From positions 6,431 to 70,430 of the forward strand of contig JBBEAY010000065.1 of NCBI GenBank assembly GCA_040882605.1: DNA of 64,000 bases. The letters run 5' to 3'. Shown piece after piece: positions 1-9,816 of the stretch (its first letter is position 1; the number at the start of each line of letters is the position of its first letter). Both the position numbers and the translations under genes were made by a program. This DNA is from JAOUEA01 sp040882605. Lineage in GTDB: Bacteria; Actinomycetota; UBA4738; HRBIN12. The notes beneath the pieces are model-generated. The model was given only the letters and a program-made list of their open reading frames with translations, ran no database searches and was not told the origin of the DNA.

Positions 1-84
1 CGCACGCTGTTGTACAACGGAGGCCGCTTCCCCTCTTGGCGCGAGTCGTCGGTCGCTCTCGTACCGATCCTCGATCCGTGCTGA
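1..84 (+). CDS. Possible C-terminal end of a gene starting left of the window
   Basis: Frame 1 is open from the first base to a TGA at 82-84 and would give a 27-residue tail ending in VPILDPC. I do not recognise it. An open frame this short is common by chance in high-GC DNA. The only support is that the next gene starts 45 bases further on in the same direction, as expected in a compact genome. Confidence 0.3.
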   Translation, partial: RTLLYNGGRFPSWRESSVALVPILDPC

Positions 85-129
85 AGGCGTTGAACGACTG
101 AACTCGAGACCGAGGGGGCACGCAACCGG

Positions 130-615
130 ATGGAGGGATTCACTACCCACCAGGCATGCAAGTTCACCGGCTGCACGCCTCGCCAGCTCAGATACTGGGA
201 CCAGATCGGGTTGGTTCAACCGACCGTCCAGGGAACCGGGGGGCGTCCGGGGGTACCGCGTCTCTACGCCTTCCGCGACCTCGTCGCGCTGCGGGTCGTG
301 AAGTCGCTGCTCGACGGTGGCATGTCGTTGCAGCGAGTGCGACGTTCGTGGGAGTTCCTGAACAAGAAGGCCGGCATGGACAAGCACCTGTCCGAGGTGA
401 AGCTCGTCACCGATGGCCAGAGCATCTTCAAGATCTGTCGTCTCGACGGTGAGGTCATCGACGCGCTCCGAGACGGACAGATGGCCTTCTTCGTCGCGAT
501 CGACGATATCGCGACCGGCGTCGAGACCGACGTGCGGCAGTTCCGCGATGACCGTGAGCGTTTCGTGCGAGCTCTGAGAGAAGCTGCGGCGCAGACAGTT
601 ACAGGAACAGCGTAG
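130..615 (+). CDS. MerR-family transcriptional regulator
   Basis: A 161-residue protein. An N-terminal winged helix-turn-helix of MerR type (about residues 4-75) is visible, with the family hallmarks RQLRYWDQIGLVQPT and RLYAFRDLVALRVV. The remaining ~85 residues are a small effector domain without the Cys cluster of metal-sensing MerR proteins, so the ligand is unknown. The ATG follows a purine-rich stretch (GAGGGGG) about 9 bases upstream. The protein probably binds a promoter spacer as a dimer. It runs toward the end of the minus-strand TgpA gene, and no target is evident nearby. Confidence 0.85.
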   Translation: MEGFTTHQACKFTGCTPRQLRYWDQIGLVQPTVQGTGGRPGVPRLYAFRDLVALRVVKSLLDGGMSLQRVRRSWEFLNKKAGMDKHLSEVKLVTDGQSIFKICRLDGEVIDALRDGQMAFFVAIDDIATGVETDVRQFRDDRERFVRALREAAAQTVTGTA

Positions 616-685
616 AGATCAGAGCCGACTCCGCGTCAGGGGTCCCAGGTCCTCCTCGGATCCGGGGCGGCGCTGCTCGCGCGTG

Positions 686-2974
686 TCAACGTCTTCGGTA
701 AGGACCCGTGACGCGTTGGCTCCAGCCGGCTCGCCGGCGCATGGCTCGCACCACCACCCGCGACGTTCGTATCGCATCGTCGGCCTCGCGCCGATCAGGC
801 TCGCGCTCCGCGTAGGCGGCCTCGATCGCGATCCGAGTGAGCCGATCGAGCTCACCGTCGACCGGAGCGCCCGAGGTCACCACCGCGCGGCGGTACTCCT
901 CGAGTGTCTGACCGGGCGCCCTCGGATGACCGAGCTCGGCCGCGCGGTCGGTGAACACGTCGTAGGTGGCGAGGATCAAGCGGCGGGGCGCCCGTCCGGC
1001 TCGGCGCAGCCTCCGTCGCCGCCCGAGCGCTCGAGCGGGCGGCACCAGCGCCAGACCGACCGCGCCGATCGCCATCGCGGCGATGAGCGCATTGCCGGGA
1101 GTGAATGGTCCAGGGTCGGGCGCGGCGTTCGCCACGCCGGCCGTGATGGCGCCGCGGGGGTCGCGGATATTGCGCGGGATGCCGAAGACGGGCTTTTCGC
1201 GTATCGCCGCCGACGTGCCGGCGTTCTCTGGGCTGGTGGCGCCGGCCGGGTTCCCGCCTGGGCCGCCGGTGCACGTTGACCCGTCGGGGTTCACGCAGGG
1301 CTGCGGAGCGTCGGGATCGAGGTAGGGGTAGGCCACCACGTTCTGTCGGTTCGGCGTCGGTTCGAACGGGACCCATCCGAACGAAGGGAACAGCACCTCG
1401 ACCCAGGAATGCGCGTTCTCGGTCGTGACCGTGAGCCGATCGCTCGACCCGCTGGTCTTGCCGGGCGTGAAGCCTACAGCGAGCCGCGCCGGGATGCCGA
1501 GCGTGCGGAGCATGATCGCCATCGCGCTCGAGAACTGCTGGCAGAACCCCTCTTTCGATTGGGTCAGGAACGCCACCATCGCGTCATCTCTCGATGAGGC
1601 CGGGACTTCGGCGTTGTAGGTGAAGCCGCCCGTCTCCGTGAACACGTCCTGGATCGCGATGATGCGGTCGTAATCGGTGATCGCGCCTTGGGACCACTGT
1701 TCGGCTAGCGTTCCGATCGCGGGCGGCAGGTCGGCGGGCGTCACGGTGTACTGCAGGGTCTCGCTCGTCGCGACGATCAGCTCCGCGCGAAGCTCGTCGG
1801 GCGTCGGCTGCACGATGTCGGCCACGGCGGTGTACGTGACGCCGGGGCCGACATCGTTCTCGAGGGAGATCGACCCACCTTGCGGATCCCATCGCATGCC
1901 GTCGAGCGGCGCATCGGTGGAGCGTGGGGGGTAGGCCAGCGGCAGCCAGGGCAGGGCGAGCTCGCTGGTCGTAGTGAACGTCACCTCGGTGGTCTCGCCG
2001 GGGCTCGCGAGCGGGGTCGCCGTCGCGAGCTCTGTTCCCGACACCACAGGAACCGTGCCGGGCTCGGGGTCGGGGCTCCAGACGCGACCGTCGAAGTTCG
2101 GCAGGGCCACCATGCGCCAGTAGCGGCCGACGTCCGCTTGCACCTCGAACACCGAGACGACCTCGTCGCGAGTGAGGCTCGCCTGCACCGACACGAGCGG
2201 GTCGATGCGCACCCGATCGTCATGGGTGGAGAAGTCGATCACGCCCCGAGATCCGAACCCGGGCATCACGATGGGCGCCATCGCGGCCACCAGTACGGCG
2301 GCGGTGGCGACTCGCCGCGCGCCGCGGGCCGAGGTGACGTCGAGCCTGGCGGCGCGGCCGGGCGCCGCCCAGACCGGTCCCCAGCCCTGCACTCGACGGA
2401 GCCCGTCCGCGAAGAGCAACGCCGTGACCGCGGCGAGGAACAGCAGCCCGAAGATGGGCCGCACCACGTCTTCGAGCACCGAATCGGCGAAGCCCACCAG
2501 CGCGACGGGGGGCAACAGCGCGAGGAGGGGACTTCCGGCGCGGAACGCGAGCGAGTGCGCGGCGAACACTGCCGCCCACGCCCCCGCGAGCGCCGCGAGC
2601 AACAAGGGGGCCAGCGGGGGGGAGGGCGCGACCTGCACGCGCGCTTGCTCGCCGACCCTCCCCGCGGCCTCGAGCGTCGCGCCCAGGGTGTCAAGGGTCG
2701 GGAGCCCGAACCACGTCGTGTCGGGGAACACCAGCAGCCCGATCGAGACCGCGAGCGCCGCCGCGCTGACGATCGTGGCAAGCACGAGGTTGCGACGTTC
2801 CAGCACTGCGGCGATCACCGCCGAGGCGACCCCGGCGGCGAGCAGTCGCAGCGTCGGAGCGTTGCCCTCGAAGACGCGGCCGAGCGCGATCGCCGCGGTG
2901 GCGGCGACCAGCACTGTCGCGCCCCCTGCGATCAGACGCTGTGTGCGAGCGGACGTTCCCTGGGTGCGTGCCAT
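686..2974 (-). CDS. TgpA-like membrane transglutaminase (DUF3488 / transglutaminase core / DUF4129)
   Basis: A 762-residue membrane protein. The first ~220 residues hold several hydrophobic segments. An extracytoplasmic transglutaminase-like core follows, with Cys478 in GFCQQFSSA, His522 in NAHSWVEV and an acidic residue (Glu538, in WVPFEPTP) at the third triad position. A further membrane span lies at about 629-645, and the C-terminal region resembles DUF4129. I chose the ATG at 2974 because GGAG sits just upstream; the frame stays open far upstream but reads as the shadow of the preceding gene. It overlaps that DUF58 gene by 43 bases and is the last gene of the MoxR-DUF58-TgpA operon. The substrate is unknown. 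Confidence 0.88.
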   Translation of the reverse strand: MARTQGTSARTQRLIAGGATVLVAATAAIALGRVFEGNAPTLRLLAAGVASAVIAAVLERRNLVLATIVSAAALAVSIGLLVFPDTTWFGLPTLDTLGATLEAAGRVGEQARVQVAPSPPLAPLLLAALAGAWAAVFAAHSLAFRAGSPLLALLPPVALVGFADSVLEDVVRPIFGLLFLAAVTALLFADGLRRVQGWGPVWAAPGRAARLDVTSARGARRVATAAVLVAAMAPIVMPGFGSRGVIDFSTHDDRVRIDPLVSVQASLTRDEVVSVFEVQADVGRYWRMVALPNFDGRVWSPDPEPGTVPVVSGTELATATPLASPGETTEVTFTTTSELALPWLPLAYPPRSTDAPLDGMRWDPQGGSISLENDVGPGVTYTAVADIVQPTPDELRAELIVATSETLQYTVTPADLPPAIGTLAEQWSQGAITDYDRIIAIQDVFTETGGFTYNAEVPASSRDDAMVAFLTQSKEGFCQQFSSAMAIMLRTLGIPARLAVGFTPGKTSGSSDRLTVTTENAHSWVEVLFPSFGWVPFEPTPNRQNVVAYPYLDPDAPQPCVNPDGSTCTGGPGGNPAGATSPENAGTSAAIREKPVFGIPRNIRDPRGAITAGVANAAPDPGPFTPGNALIAAMAIGAVGLALVPPARALGRRRRLRRAGRAPRRLILATYDVFTDRAAELGHPRAPGQTLEEYRRAVVTSGAPVDGELDRLTRIAIEAAYAEREPDRREADDAIRTSRVVVRAMRRRAGWSQRVTGPYRRR

Positions 2975-4160
2975 CGCTCCTTCAGTGGGGTCGCGGGGGT
3001 CAACACGATGCAGTCCCAGCCTGCACGGGCGAAGGCCAGGTTGGCCTGGGTGGCTCGACCCTCGAGCTGGGCAGCTCGCCCCGGGGGGAGGGTCAGAGGA
3101 TCCACCGGATGCACGAGCACCACGAGTTTCGGACCGAAGCCCGCGCCGGCCCGGATCAGCGACGAAAGTTCGCCCGGCGCGGGCGGAGCAGCCACGTACA
3201 CGAGTGAGGTGTCGGCCGACGCCGCCGTGCGCAGGCGGGCGAGCGAGGGACCGACCGAGCGAGCCGAGGCGTGGCTGATGCCGGCGAGGGCGTCGAGGAA
3301 TCGCTCCTCGCTCACCGGCGCGGGCGGGGACTCCGTGGTGCCGATACGCAGGGCGAACCCTCGTTGGGCCAGCAGCACACCCAGGGTCGCCGCCACCGAG
3401 ACGGCCCGCTCGAAGGCGGGGGAGTGCGAGTGTCCGAGCGAGTGCCCACGATTGTCGAGGAACACGAGCCCGCTCGCGCGGCGAGACGACTCGTCCTGAC
3501 GGATCATCAGGTCGCCCGTGCGCGCGACCGAGGGCCAGTGGATGCGCCTGAGGTCGTCGCCCTGCTGATACTGCCGCATCGTGTAGTACTCCTCGCCGGT
3601 GCGGAAGAGCTGCCGCGCCCGTGTGGCGCCCCAGCTCGGCCCGAAGCCCGAGTCGGGGGCCGAGACCAGATCCTCGATCTCGGGCGTCACCAGCAGCTCG
3701 TCGAGCTCGTCGAACTCGAGGCGCTGGCGCGTGAGCGCGAACGGGTCGGAGACGTCGATCGTGAGCGGACCCATGCGGTAGCGTCCCCGCGTCTGGGGCA
3801 ACACGGTGTAGGCGACCTGTTGCGTGCCCCGAGCGGGCACGCCCGAGACCACGAGCCGAGCGGGCCGCCCGAGCGTCGCGGGCAGGCGATCCTCGATCAA
3901 GAGGAACGGCGAGGGTACCGGGGCCTGGTTCTCGACATCGAGCCGCACCGTCACCCTGGTACCCGGCGGCACGCGCACGTCGGATAGGCGCCGGCGGATC
4001 CCGAGCCGGGTGCGGCCCCACCGCACGAACAGCCAGGCGAGGAACGGCAGCGCTGCCAGCCCGATCGCCACGACCTCCATGCCGGCCGAACCGACCACGC
4101 GCGACGCGACCCACATGGCAGCGCCGGTGCCGAGGACGGCGAGCCCCCGGCCCGAGGGCA

Positions 4161-4161
<1 letters not shown>
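2932..4161 (-). CDS. DUF58 domain protein (MoxR-associated, membrane anchored)
   Basis: A 409-residue protein with two N-terminal hydrophobic segments (about residues 7-46), a beta-rich middle region and a DUF58 block recognised by GDDLRRIHWPSVARTGDLMIR. The C-terminal part resembles a von Willebrand A-like fold. DUF58 proteins are regularly encoded beside MoxR AAA ATPases and are thought to be handled by them. The ATG overlaps the MoxR stop codon by one base (TGATG), which suggests translational coupling. The molecular function of the family is not established. Confidence 0.88.
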
Positions 4162-5138
<977 letters not shown>

Positions 5139-5343
5139 GCGCACCTCCGGGAGAGCTCGGTGAGACGCACCCTCAGGCGTGAAAGGACCTTCGGGACAAC
5201 ACCGGTCATCGTACGCCAGGAACGCGGGAAGACCCCCTGCGAGTTCCCGTGAACGTGAGAGCAGCGGCCGGACCGAAGCTCGCGGACGCCCCGCGCGGCC
5301 CCTTATTCGCAACTCCAGGCATCGCGCTCGGCCCGACCGCCGC

Positions 5344-5379
5344 ATCACAAGATTACACGCTTGTGATTCGCGTTGTCGA
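5344..5379 (-). promoter_or_regulatory. Probable moxR-operon promoter with overlapping inverted repeat
   Basis: On the minus strand TCGACA (5379-5374) and TAATCT (5355-5350) are 18 bases apart, a good sigma-70-type promoter. The -10 lies inside a perfect inverted repeat, ATCACAAG - 8 bases - CTTGTGAT (5344-5367). A protein bound there would block the moxR operon. The repeat is also about 40 bp upstream of the -10 of the divergent HNH gene. Promoter and operator are inferred from sequence only. Confidence 0.5.
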
Positions 5380-5416
5380 GGTCCAGCGTTCTCGAGCCCC
5401 CCGTAGACTGCAACCC

Positions 5417-5899
5417 ATGGGACGTGCGCTCGTCCTCAACGCGACCGACCTGCCGCTTGCGGTTGTGCCCGCACGCCGTGCCGTCGTGCTCGTGCTGAAG
5501 GAGAAGGCCGAGATGGTCGTGTCGAACGGCATGATCTTCCATTCCGAGCGCCTGGTGCTCGAGGCGCCCTCGGTCGTGCGTCTGCGCCGCTACGTGCGAG
5601 TTCCGTACCGGGCGCATGCTCCGCTGACTCGCCGAGCCTTGTTCGCTCGCGACGAGTGGACGTGCCAGTACTGCGGCTCGGGCGCCGAGAACCTCGACCA
5701 CGTGCTTCCGCGTTCGCGTGGTGGCCTGCACGTCTGGGAGAACGTCGTGGCCGCGTGCCGCCGCTGCAACGCGAAGAAGGAAGACCGCACGCCCGTTGAG
5801 GCCGGCTTCCATCTGGCGCGGCAACCGTTCGCACCGCGCGACGGGTTCCACCTCACGCTCGGCCATCTCGAGCCGGGCTGGGAAGACTTCCTCATCTAG
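5417..5899 (+). CDS. HNH endonuclease family protein
   Basis: A 160-residue protein. The C-terminal half is a zinc-stabilised HNH domain: Cys83/Cys86 in CQYCG, Asp94-His95 in LDHVLPRSRGG, Asn109 in WENVVAAC and Cys114/Cys117 in CRRCN. The N-terminal 75 residues are a conserved cap of unknown role. The ATG has no Shine-Dalgarno sequence, but a TAGACT hexamer (5404-5409) ends seven bases before it, which fits a leaderless message. It stands alone between the moxR operon and mraZ. Similar stand-alone HNH proteins are common in actinobacteria; no partner methylase or phage context is visible, so its role is open. Confidence 0.85.
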   Translation: MGRALVLNATDLPLAVVPARRAVVLVLKEKAEMVVSNGMIFHSERLVLEAPSVVRLRRYVRVPYRAHAPLTRRALFARDEWTCQYCGSGAENLDHVLPRSRGGLHVWENVVAACRRCNAKKEDRTPVEAGFHLARQPFAPRDGFHLTLGHLEPGWEDFLI

Positions 5900-6004
5900 C
5901 GCGGCGGGCGCCTGAGGCTGCCCGGCACGCCCATCCTCGCCTGATCTCCAACTCCAGATCCAAGCGCCTGCACCGCATCCACCGACACCGAACACATGTT
6001 CCCG

Positions 6005-6050
6005 TTGACGTGGTGGAGCGTAAGTGGCATAAACGTGTCGCTTGGTGGAG
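6005..6050 (+). promoter_or_regulatory. mraZ promoter with GTGG direct repeats (probable MraZ operator)
   Basis: TTGACG (6005-6010) and CATAAA (6028-6033) are 17 bases apart. Overlapping and following them are GTGGAG (6013), GTGGCA (6024), a weaker GTGTCG (6035) and GTGGAG (6045), spaced 11, 11 and 10 bp. MraZ is known to repress its own operon by binding short G-rich direct repeats with about one helical turn between them, so this is very probably its autoregulatory site. Confidence 0.65.
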
Positions 6051-6065
6051 GAAAGGGGAGGAGGC

Positions 6066-6494
6066 GTGGCCGAACTGCTCGGTACGCATAGCTACCAGCT
6101 CGACCCGAAGGGCAGGGTCTCGCTGCCGGCGAAGTTCAGGGCCGCCTTCGTGGACGGCTGCTGGATCACCGTGGGCCAGGACCGCTGTCTGTACGTCTTC
6201 CCCAGGGCCGAATGGGAGCGACGTTCCGACGAGGTCGCGTCCTCCCCCCTTTCCGACCGCGACGGGCGCGCGTACTCGCGCATGTTCTTCGCCTCCTCCG
6301 ACGAGTCGAGGCTCGACGGGCAGGGACGGGTCACGGTTCCGCAACGCCTGCGCGAGGCCGTCGGTATCGACAAAGAAGTTGTGGTGCTCGGCGTTCGAGA
6401 CCGGATGGAGATCTGGGATCGGGAGACGTACGAGGACTACGCCGCAGGATTCGCAGACGCGTACCAGACCGGTGCGCTCGATCCCAGGAGGTAG
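6066..6494 (+). CDS. mraZ: Transcriptional regulator MraZ
   Basis: A 142-residue protein made of two tandem SpoVT-AbrB-like repeats, each with the MraZ signature: LDPKGRVSLPAKFR at about residue 13 and LDGQGRVTVPQRLR at about 83. MraZ is a nucleoid-associated ring protein that represses the division and cell-wall cluster it heads. The GTG at 6066 is preceded by a strong GGGAGGAG. An in-frame GTG at 6042 is less likely because it lies inside the operator repeats. Confidence 0.95.
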   Translation: MAELLGTHSYQLDPKGRVSLPAKFRAAFVDGCWITVGQDRCLYVFPRAEWERRSDEVASSPLSDRDGRAYSRMFFASSDESRLDGQGRVTVPQRLREAVGIDKEVVVLGVRDRMEIWDRETYEDYAAGFADAYQTGALDPRR

Positions 6495-6501
6495 GGCGCA
6501 C

Positions 6502-6648
6502 ATGGCAGAGCTGGTCCCCGAATCGGATGTCGTCGAGACGAACAAGCTCGTCACGGAAGTCCGGCAGAGCCTCTCGCTGATCGGCATGACGGCGCTGACG
6601 CTCCTGGCGTCCATCGGCATCGGCATCCTTGCCGGGCACCTCGGTTGA
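6502..6648 (+). CDS. Small single-span membrane protein within the dcw cluster
   Basis: A 48-residue protein starting at ATG 6502, seven bases after the mraZ stop and with AGGAGG upstream. The acidic N-terminal half (MAELVPESDVVETNKLV) is followed by one hydrophobic helix (LIGMTALTLLASIGIGILAG). Its position between mraZ and rsmH, its good ribosome-binding site and its sensible membrane topology argue that it is real. I do not recognise the family; it is too short to be FtsL, which is encoded after rsmH. Confidence 0.6.
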   Translation: MAELVPESDVVETNKLVTEVRQSLSLIGMTALTLLASIGIGILAGHLG

Positions 6649-6649
6649 C

Positions 6650-7591
6650 GTGGGAGACACGAGTGGCACCGGCGAGCCGCGGGGCGCTGAGCCGCGTGTC
6701 TCGCACGAGCCCGTCATGGTCCGAGAGGTGATTCGCTTCCTCGTGGACGAGGCGCCGAACGCAGGCACGGTGGTCGACATGACACTCGGGGCCGGGGGTC
6801 ACACCGAGGCGCTGCTCGAGGCGGGAGTGCCGAGCGTGATCGGCATCGATCGCGATCAGCGAGCGGTCGACCTCGCGACCGAGCGGCTCGCGCGCTTCGG
6901 CGAGCGATTCCGGTCGGTGCGCTCGACCTTTGCAGGACTTGGCCCAGAGTTCGGCACCGAGTTCGGCGGTGAGTCGACCCATGGCGTGGTCGACGGCTTC
7001 CTCTACGACCTCGGCGTGTCGTCGATGCAACTCGACACCGGTGAGCGCGGCTTCGGCTACCGCGTCGACGGTCCGCTCGACATGCGTATGGCCGCCGCCG
7101 ACGACGACGAACCGTCGGCGGCCGACCTCGTGAACACCATGGTGGAAGCCGACCTCGCGGACCTGATCTACCAGCTCGGCGGCGAACGGCGATCGCGCCC
7201 GATCGCACGCGCGATCGTGCGCCGCCGCCCGATCACCACCACCGACCAGCTCACGGGCGTGATCGTGGGCGTCGTGGGACGACGACCGGGGGGCCCCCAC
7301 CCCGCGCGCCGGACGTTCCAGGCGCTCCGCATCGCGGTCAACCGGGAGATCGAGGAGCTCGCCACCTCCCTGCCTCAGGTGGCCGGGCTCCTCGCTCCCG
7401 GAGGCCGCGTGGTCGTGATCGCTTACCACTCTCTAGAAGACCGCGTCGTGAAGACCACGTTCCGTGACGACGAACGGCTTAGACCGCTCACGAAGAAGCC
7501 GCTTCGACCGGCCGACGACGAGGTGGCTCGCAACCGCCGATCCCGCAGCGCGATCCTACGGGCGGCAGAGCGTACGGAGGAAGCAGCGTGA
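6650..7591 (+). CDS. rsmH: 16S rRNA (cytosine(1402)-N4)-methyltransferase RsmH (MraW)
   Basis: About 313 residues. RsmH methylates N4 of C1402 in the decoding centre of 16S rRNA using S-adenosylmethionine. The SAM-binding motif DMTLGAGGHTEALLE and the family signatures GFLYDLGVSSMQLD, RTFQALRIAVNREI and VIAYHSLEDRVVK are all present. The start is uncertain: GTG 6650 begins one base after the preceding stop, and TTG 6629 is also in frame. The conserved part begins at SHEPVM. The gene overlaps ftsL by four bases (GTGA). Confidence 0.93.
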   Translation: MGDTSGTGEPRGAEPRVSHEPVMVREVIRFLVDEAPNAGTVVDMTLGAGGHTEALLEAGVPSVIGIDRDQRAVDLATERLARFGERFRSVRSTFAGLGPEFGTEFGGESTHGVVDGFLYDLGVSSMQLDTGERGFGYRVDGPLDMRMAAADDDEPSAADLVNTMVEADLADLIYQLGGERRSRPIARAIVRRRPITTTDQLTGVIVGVVGRRPGGPHPARRTFQALRIAVNREIEELATSLPQVAGLLAPGGRVVVIAYHSLEDRVVKTTFRDDERLRPLTKKPLRPADDEVARNRRSRSAILRAAERTEEAA

Positions 7592-8064
7592 GCGTTCCAG
7601 CGCGCGAGCTTCCCGAGCCGCGATCACCGGCTCGGACACCGAAGCCGCAGCCTCAGCCCGTCGCGCGTCCCGCGCGGCGGCAGCCCGCGGCGCGCCCGAA
7701 CCCCGCTACCCCTCCCCAGCGTCGGGCGCGCCGCGGGTCCACCCCCGCCTTCTGGTTCCTCTCGGCGGGGATCGTGTCGGTCTTGGTGTGGGCGATCGTG
7801 GCGCTCGGGGCCCTCGTCGTGAACACCACGTACCGCATGACCGACGTGCAGAGCCAGGTCCGGACCCTGCAAGATCAGGACGCCCAGCTCGACTTCGAGG
7901 TGGCGCGATTGTCGTCGCCCTCACGCATCGCCGAGTGGGCAGACATGGTGGGCCTAGTGGTGCCAGCCTCGGGCGACTCCGTCATCCTGCGGGTGCCGGG
8001 GGAGCCAGGAAGCCGAGGCACAGACCGAGGCCTGGACCAGAGCACGGGCGACGGGGCGGCGTGA
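7588..8064 (+). CDS. ftsL: FtsL-like septum formation protein
   Basis: A 158-residue bitopic membrane protein: a Pro/Arg-rich cytoplasmic tail (1-50), one membrane helix (about 54-76) and a short extracytoplasmic coiled coil (VQSQVRTLQDQDAQLDFEVA). This is the architecture of FtsL, which forms a complex with FtsB and FtsQ and activates FtsWI. Sequence alone is weakly diagnostic; position between rsmH and ftsI decides the call. Its GTG overlaps the rsmH stop, and its stop overlaps the ftsI start by one base. Confidence 0.8.
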   Translation: MSVPARELPEPRSPARTPKPQPQPVARPARRQPAARPNPATPPQRRARRGSTPAFWFLSAGIVSVLVWAIVALGALVVNTTYRMTDVQSQVRTLQDQDAQLDFEVARLSSPSRIAEWADMVGLVVPASGDSVILRVPGEPGSRGTDRGLDQSTGDGAA

Positions 8065-9773
8065 TGAGGCGTCCGCCGGTCAGAAGGCTCGTGGCATTGT
8101 TCGTGCTGATGATGTTCGCGTTCGGTGGGATCGTCGTGCGTCTCATGTTCCTGCAGGTCCGGGACAACCCGAAGCTCGAGGCGCTCGGCATGGCGCAACG
8201 GGTCCGGTCGATAACCCTTCCTGCGTTGCGTGGCGAGATCGTGGACCGGTCCGGCGTGCCGCTCGCGGTGTCCCGCGAGGCTCGTGATATCTACGTTGAC
8301 CCGACGTACGTGGTCGACCCCGAGGCCGACGCCGAGACCATCGCATCGGTGCTCGACCTGCAGGCCCGCGAGGTGCAGGCGGCCCTCGAGGCCGACGGCA
8401 CCTTCGTCTTCATCGATCGTCAGGTGGATCGCGAGGTCGCCCTCGAGCTCGAGGAGCTGGCGCTTCCCGGCATCGGCTTCCTCGACGTGCCCAAGCGGTA
8501 CTACCCCGCGGGCGCGCTCGCGTCGCAGGTACTCGGCTTCGTCAACGTCGACGGTGTCGGCGGTGCAGGTCTCGAGAACGCCTACGAGGAGACGCTTGCC
8601 GGCACCCCTGGTGAGCGAACGACCGAGCTCTCGGCCGACGGACTCGCTATCTCGAACGGTCTCGACAGGCTCGTGCCTCCGGTGCCCGGTTCTACGATGC
8701 GCACGACACTCGACCGCCAGATGCAATACATGGTGCAGGCAGCGCTCGAGCGCGCCGTGAAGGCCAACGGTGCGCTCGGCGGAACGGCGGTCGTGCTGGA
8801 GCCGGCCACCGGCGAGGTGCTCGCGATGGCCACCTACCCATGGTTCGACCCCAACGCCTACAGCGAGGCGCCGCTCGAGTCGATGCGCAACCGCGCCGTG
8901 ACCGACGCGTTCGAGCCCGGCTCGGTGAACAAGATCATCACGGCGGCGGCGGCGCTCGAGACGGGCGCGGTCTCGCTCAACCAGCGCTTCCGTGTGCCCG
9001 CCAGCATGAAGGTCGGGCCGTTCACGATCGAGGACTCGCACCTCCACCCCGTCGAGTCGATGACGATCGGCGACATCATCATCGAGTCGAGCAACATCGG
9101 CGCTGCGCTCATCGCAGAGCAGGTCGGAAGCGTGCCGCTCGCCAGCTACATGCAGCGATTCGGATACGGCCGCAGGACCGGCATCGGCTTCCCCGCCGAG
9201 GCGACGGGGGCGATGCTGCCCGGCAGCGACTGGGACGAGGTGATCCGCGCGACCGTGTCGTACGGGCAGGGCATCTCGGTGACCCCGCTGCAGATGGCCA
9301 ACGTGTACGCGACGATCGCCAACGGCGGCCGGTGGATACAGCCCACGCTCGTGCGAGGGTTCGAGGGTCCGGGCGGTGACTTCACCGCGGCACAGACGCG
9401 AGCCACACGACGCGTGATCAGGCCCGACACGGCCCGGTTGCTCACGAGCATGCTCGCCGCCGCCGTGGAAGAAGGTACGGGCGTGAACGCCCAGATCCCT
9501 GGCTACCAGGTGGCCGGCAAGACCGGCACCTCGCGCAAGCTCGACGAGCTCGGTCACTACGTGCAGCGGTATCACGCGTCGTTCGCCGGCTTCCTGCCGG
9601 CCGCCGACCCCCGCGTCGTGATCGCCGTCTCGATCGACGAGCCTAGAACCGTGTACGGCGGCCTCGCGGCAGCCCCGCTGTTCCAAGAGATCGCCCGGTA
9701 CGCGATCCAGCGGCTCGCGATCCCGGCTGCACCCACGGTCGCCACGCCGCCCCACGCCCGCGGAACCTCCTGA
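8064..9773 (+). CDS. ftsI: Penicillin-binding protein, septal transpeptidase FtsI (PBP3)
   Basis: 569 residues: an N-terminal membrane anchor (about 8-30), a PBP dimerisation domain starting near LRGEIVDRSGVPLA, and a transpeptidase domain. The three active-site motifs are visible: SVNK (Ser287-Lys290), SSN (342-344) and KTGT (486-489). The enzyme cross-links septal peptidoglycan together with FtsW. The ATG at 8064 overlaps the ftsL stop (TGATG). There is no C-terminal PASTA repeat. Confidence 0.95.
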   Translation: MRRPPVRRLVALFVLMMFAFGGIVVRLMFLQVRDNPKLEALGMAQRVRSITLPALRGEIVDRSGVPLAVSREARDIYVDPTYVVDPEADAETIASVLDLQAREVQAALEADGTFVFIDRQVDREVALELEELALPGIGFLDVPKRYYPAGALASQVLGFVNVDGVGGAGLENAYEETLAGTPGERTTELSADGLAISNGLDRLVPPVPGSTMRTTLDRQMQYMVQAALERAVKANGALGGTAVVLEPATGEVLAMATYPWFDPNAYSEAPLESMRNRAVTDAFEPGSVNKIITAAAALETGAVSLNQRFRVPASMKVGPFTIEDSHLHPVESMTIGDIIIESSNIGAALIAEQVGSVPLASYMQRFGYGRRTGIGFPAEATGAMLPGSDWDEVIRATVSYGQGISVTPLQMANVYATIANGGRWIQPTLVRGFEGPGGDFTAAQTRATRRVIRPDTARLLTSMLAAAVEEGTGVNAQIPGYQVAGKTGTSRKLDELGHYVQRYHASFAGFLPAADPRVVIAVSIDEPRTVYGGLAAAPLFQEIARYAIQRLAIPAAPTVATPPHARGTS

Positions 9774-9816
9774 CGCCTACCGGCCCGCAGCGAGGGCACG
9801 GGTAAGCTCCGGAACG

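Noticed and set aside
2975..4114. 380-codon N-terminal extension of the TgpA-like protein
   Set aside because: This part is the out-of-frame shadow of the DUF58 gene, with Arg/Ala/Pro-rich sequence and no domain.
7875..9755. Long minus-strand open frame (626 codons) opposite ftsL and ftsI
   Set aside because: It is the antisense shadow of ftsI in high-GC sequence. It is rich in Arg and His with no domain, while the plus strand has all FtsI motifs.
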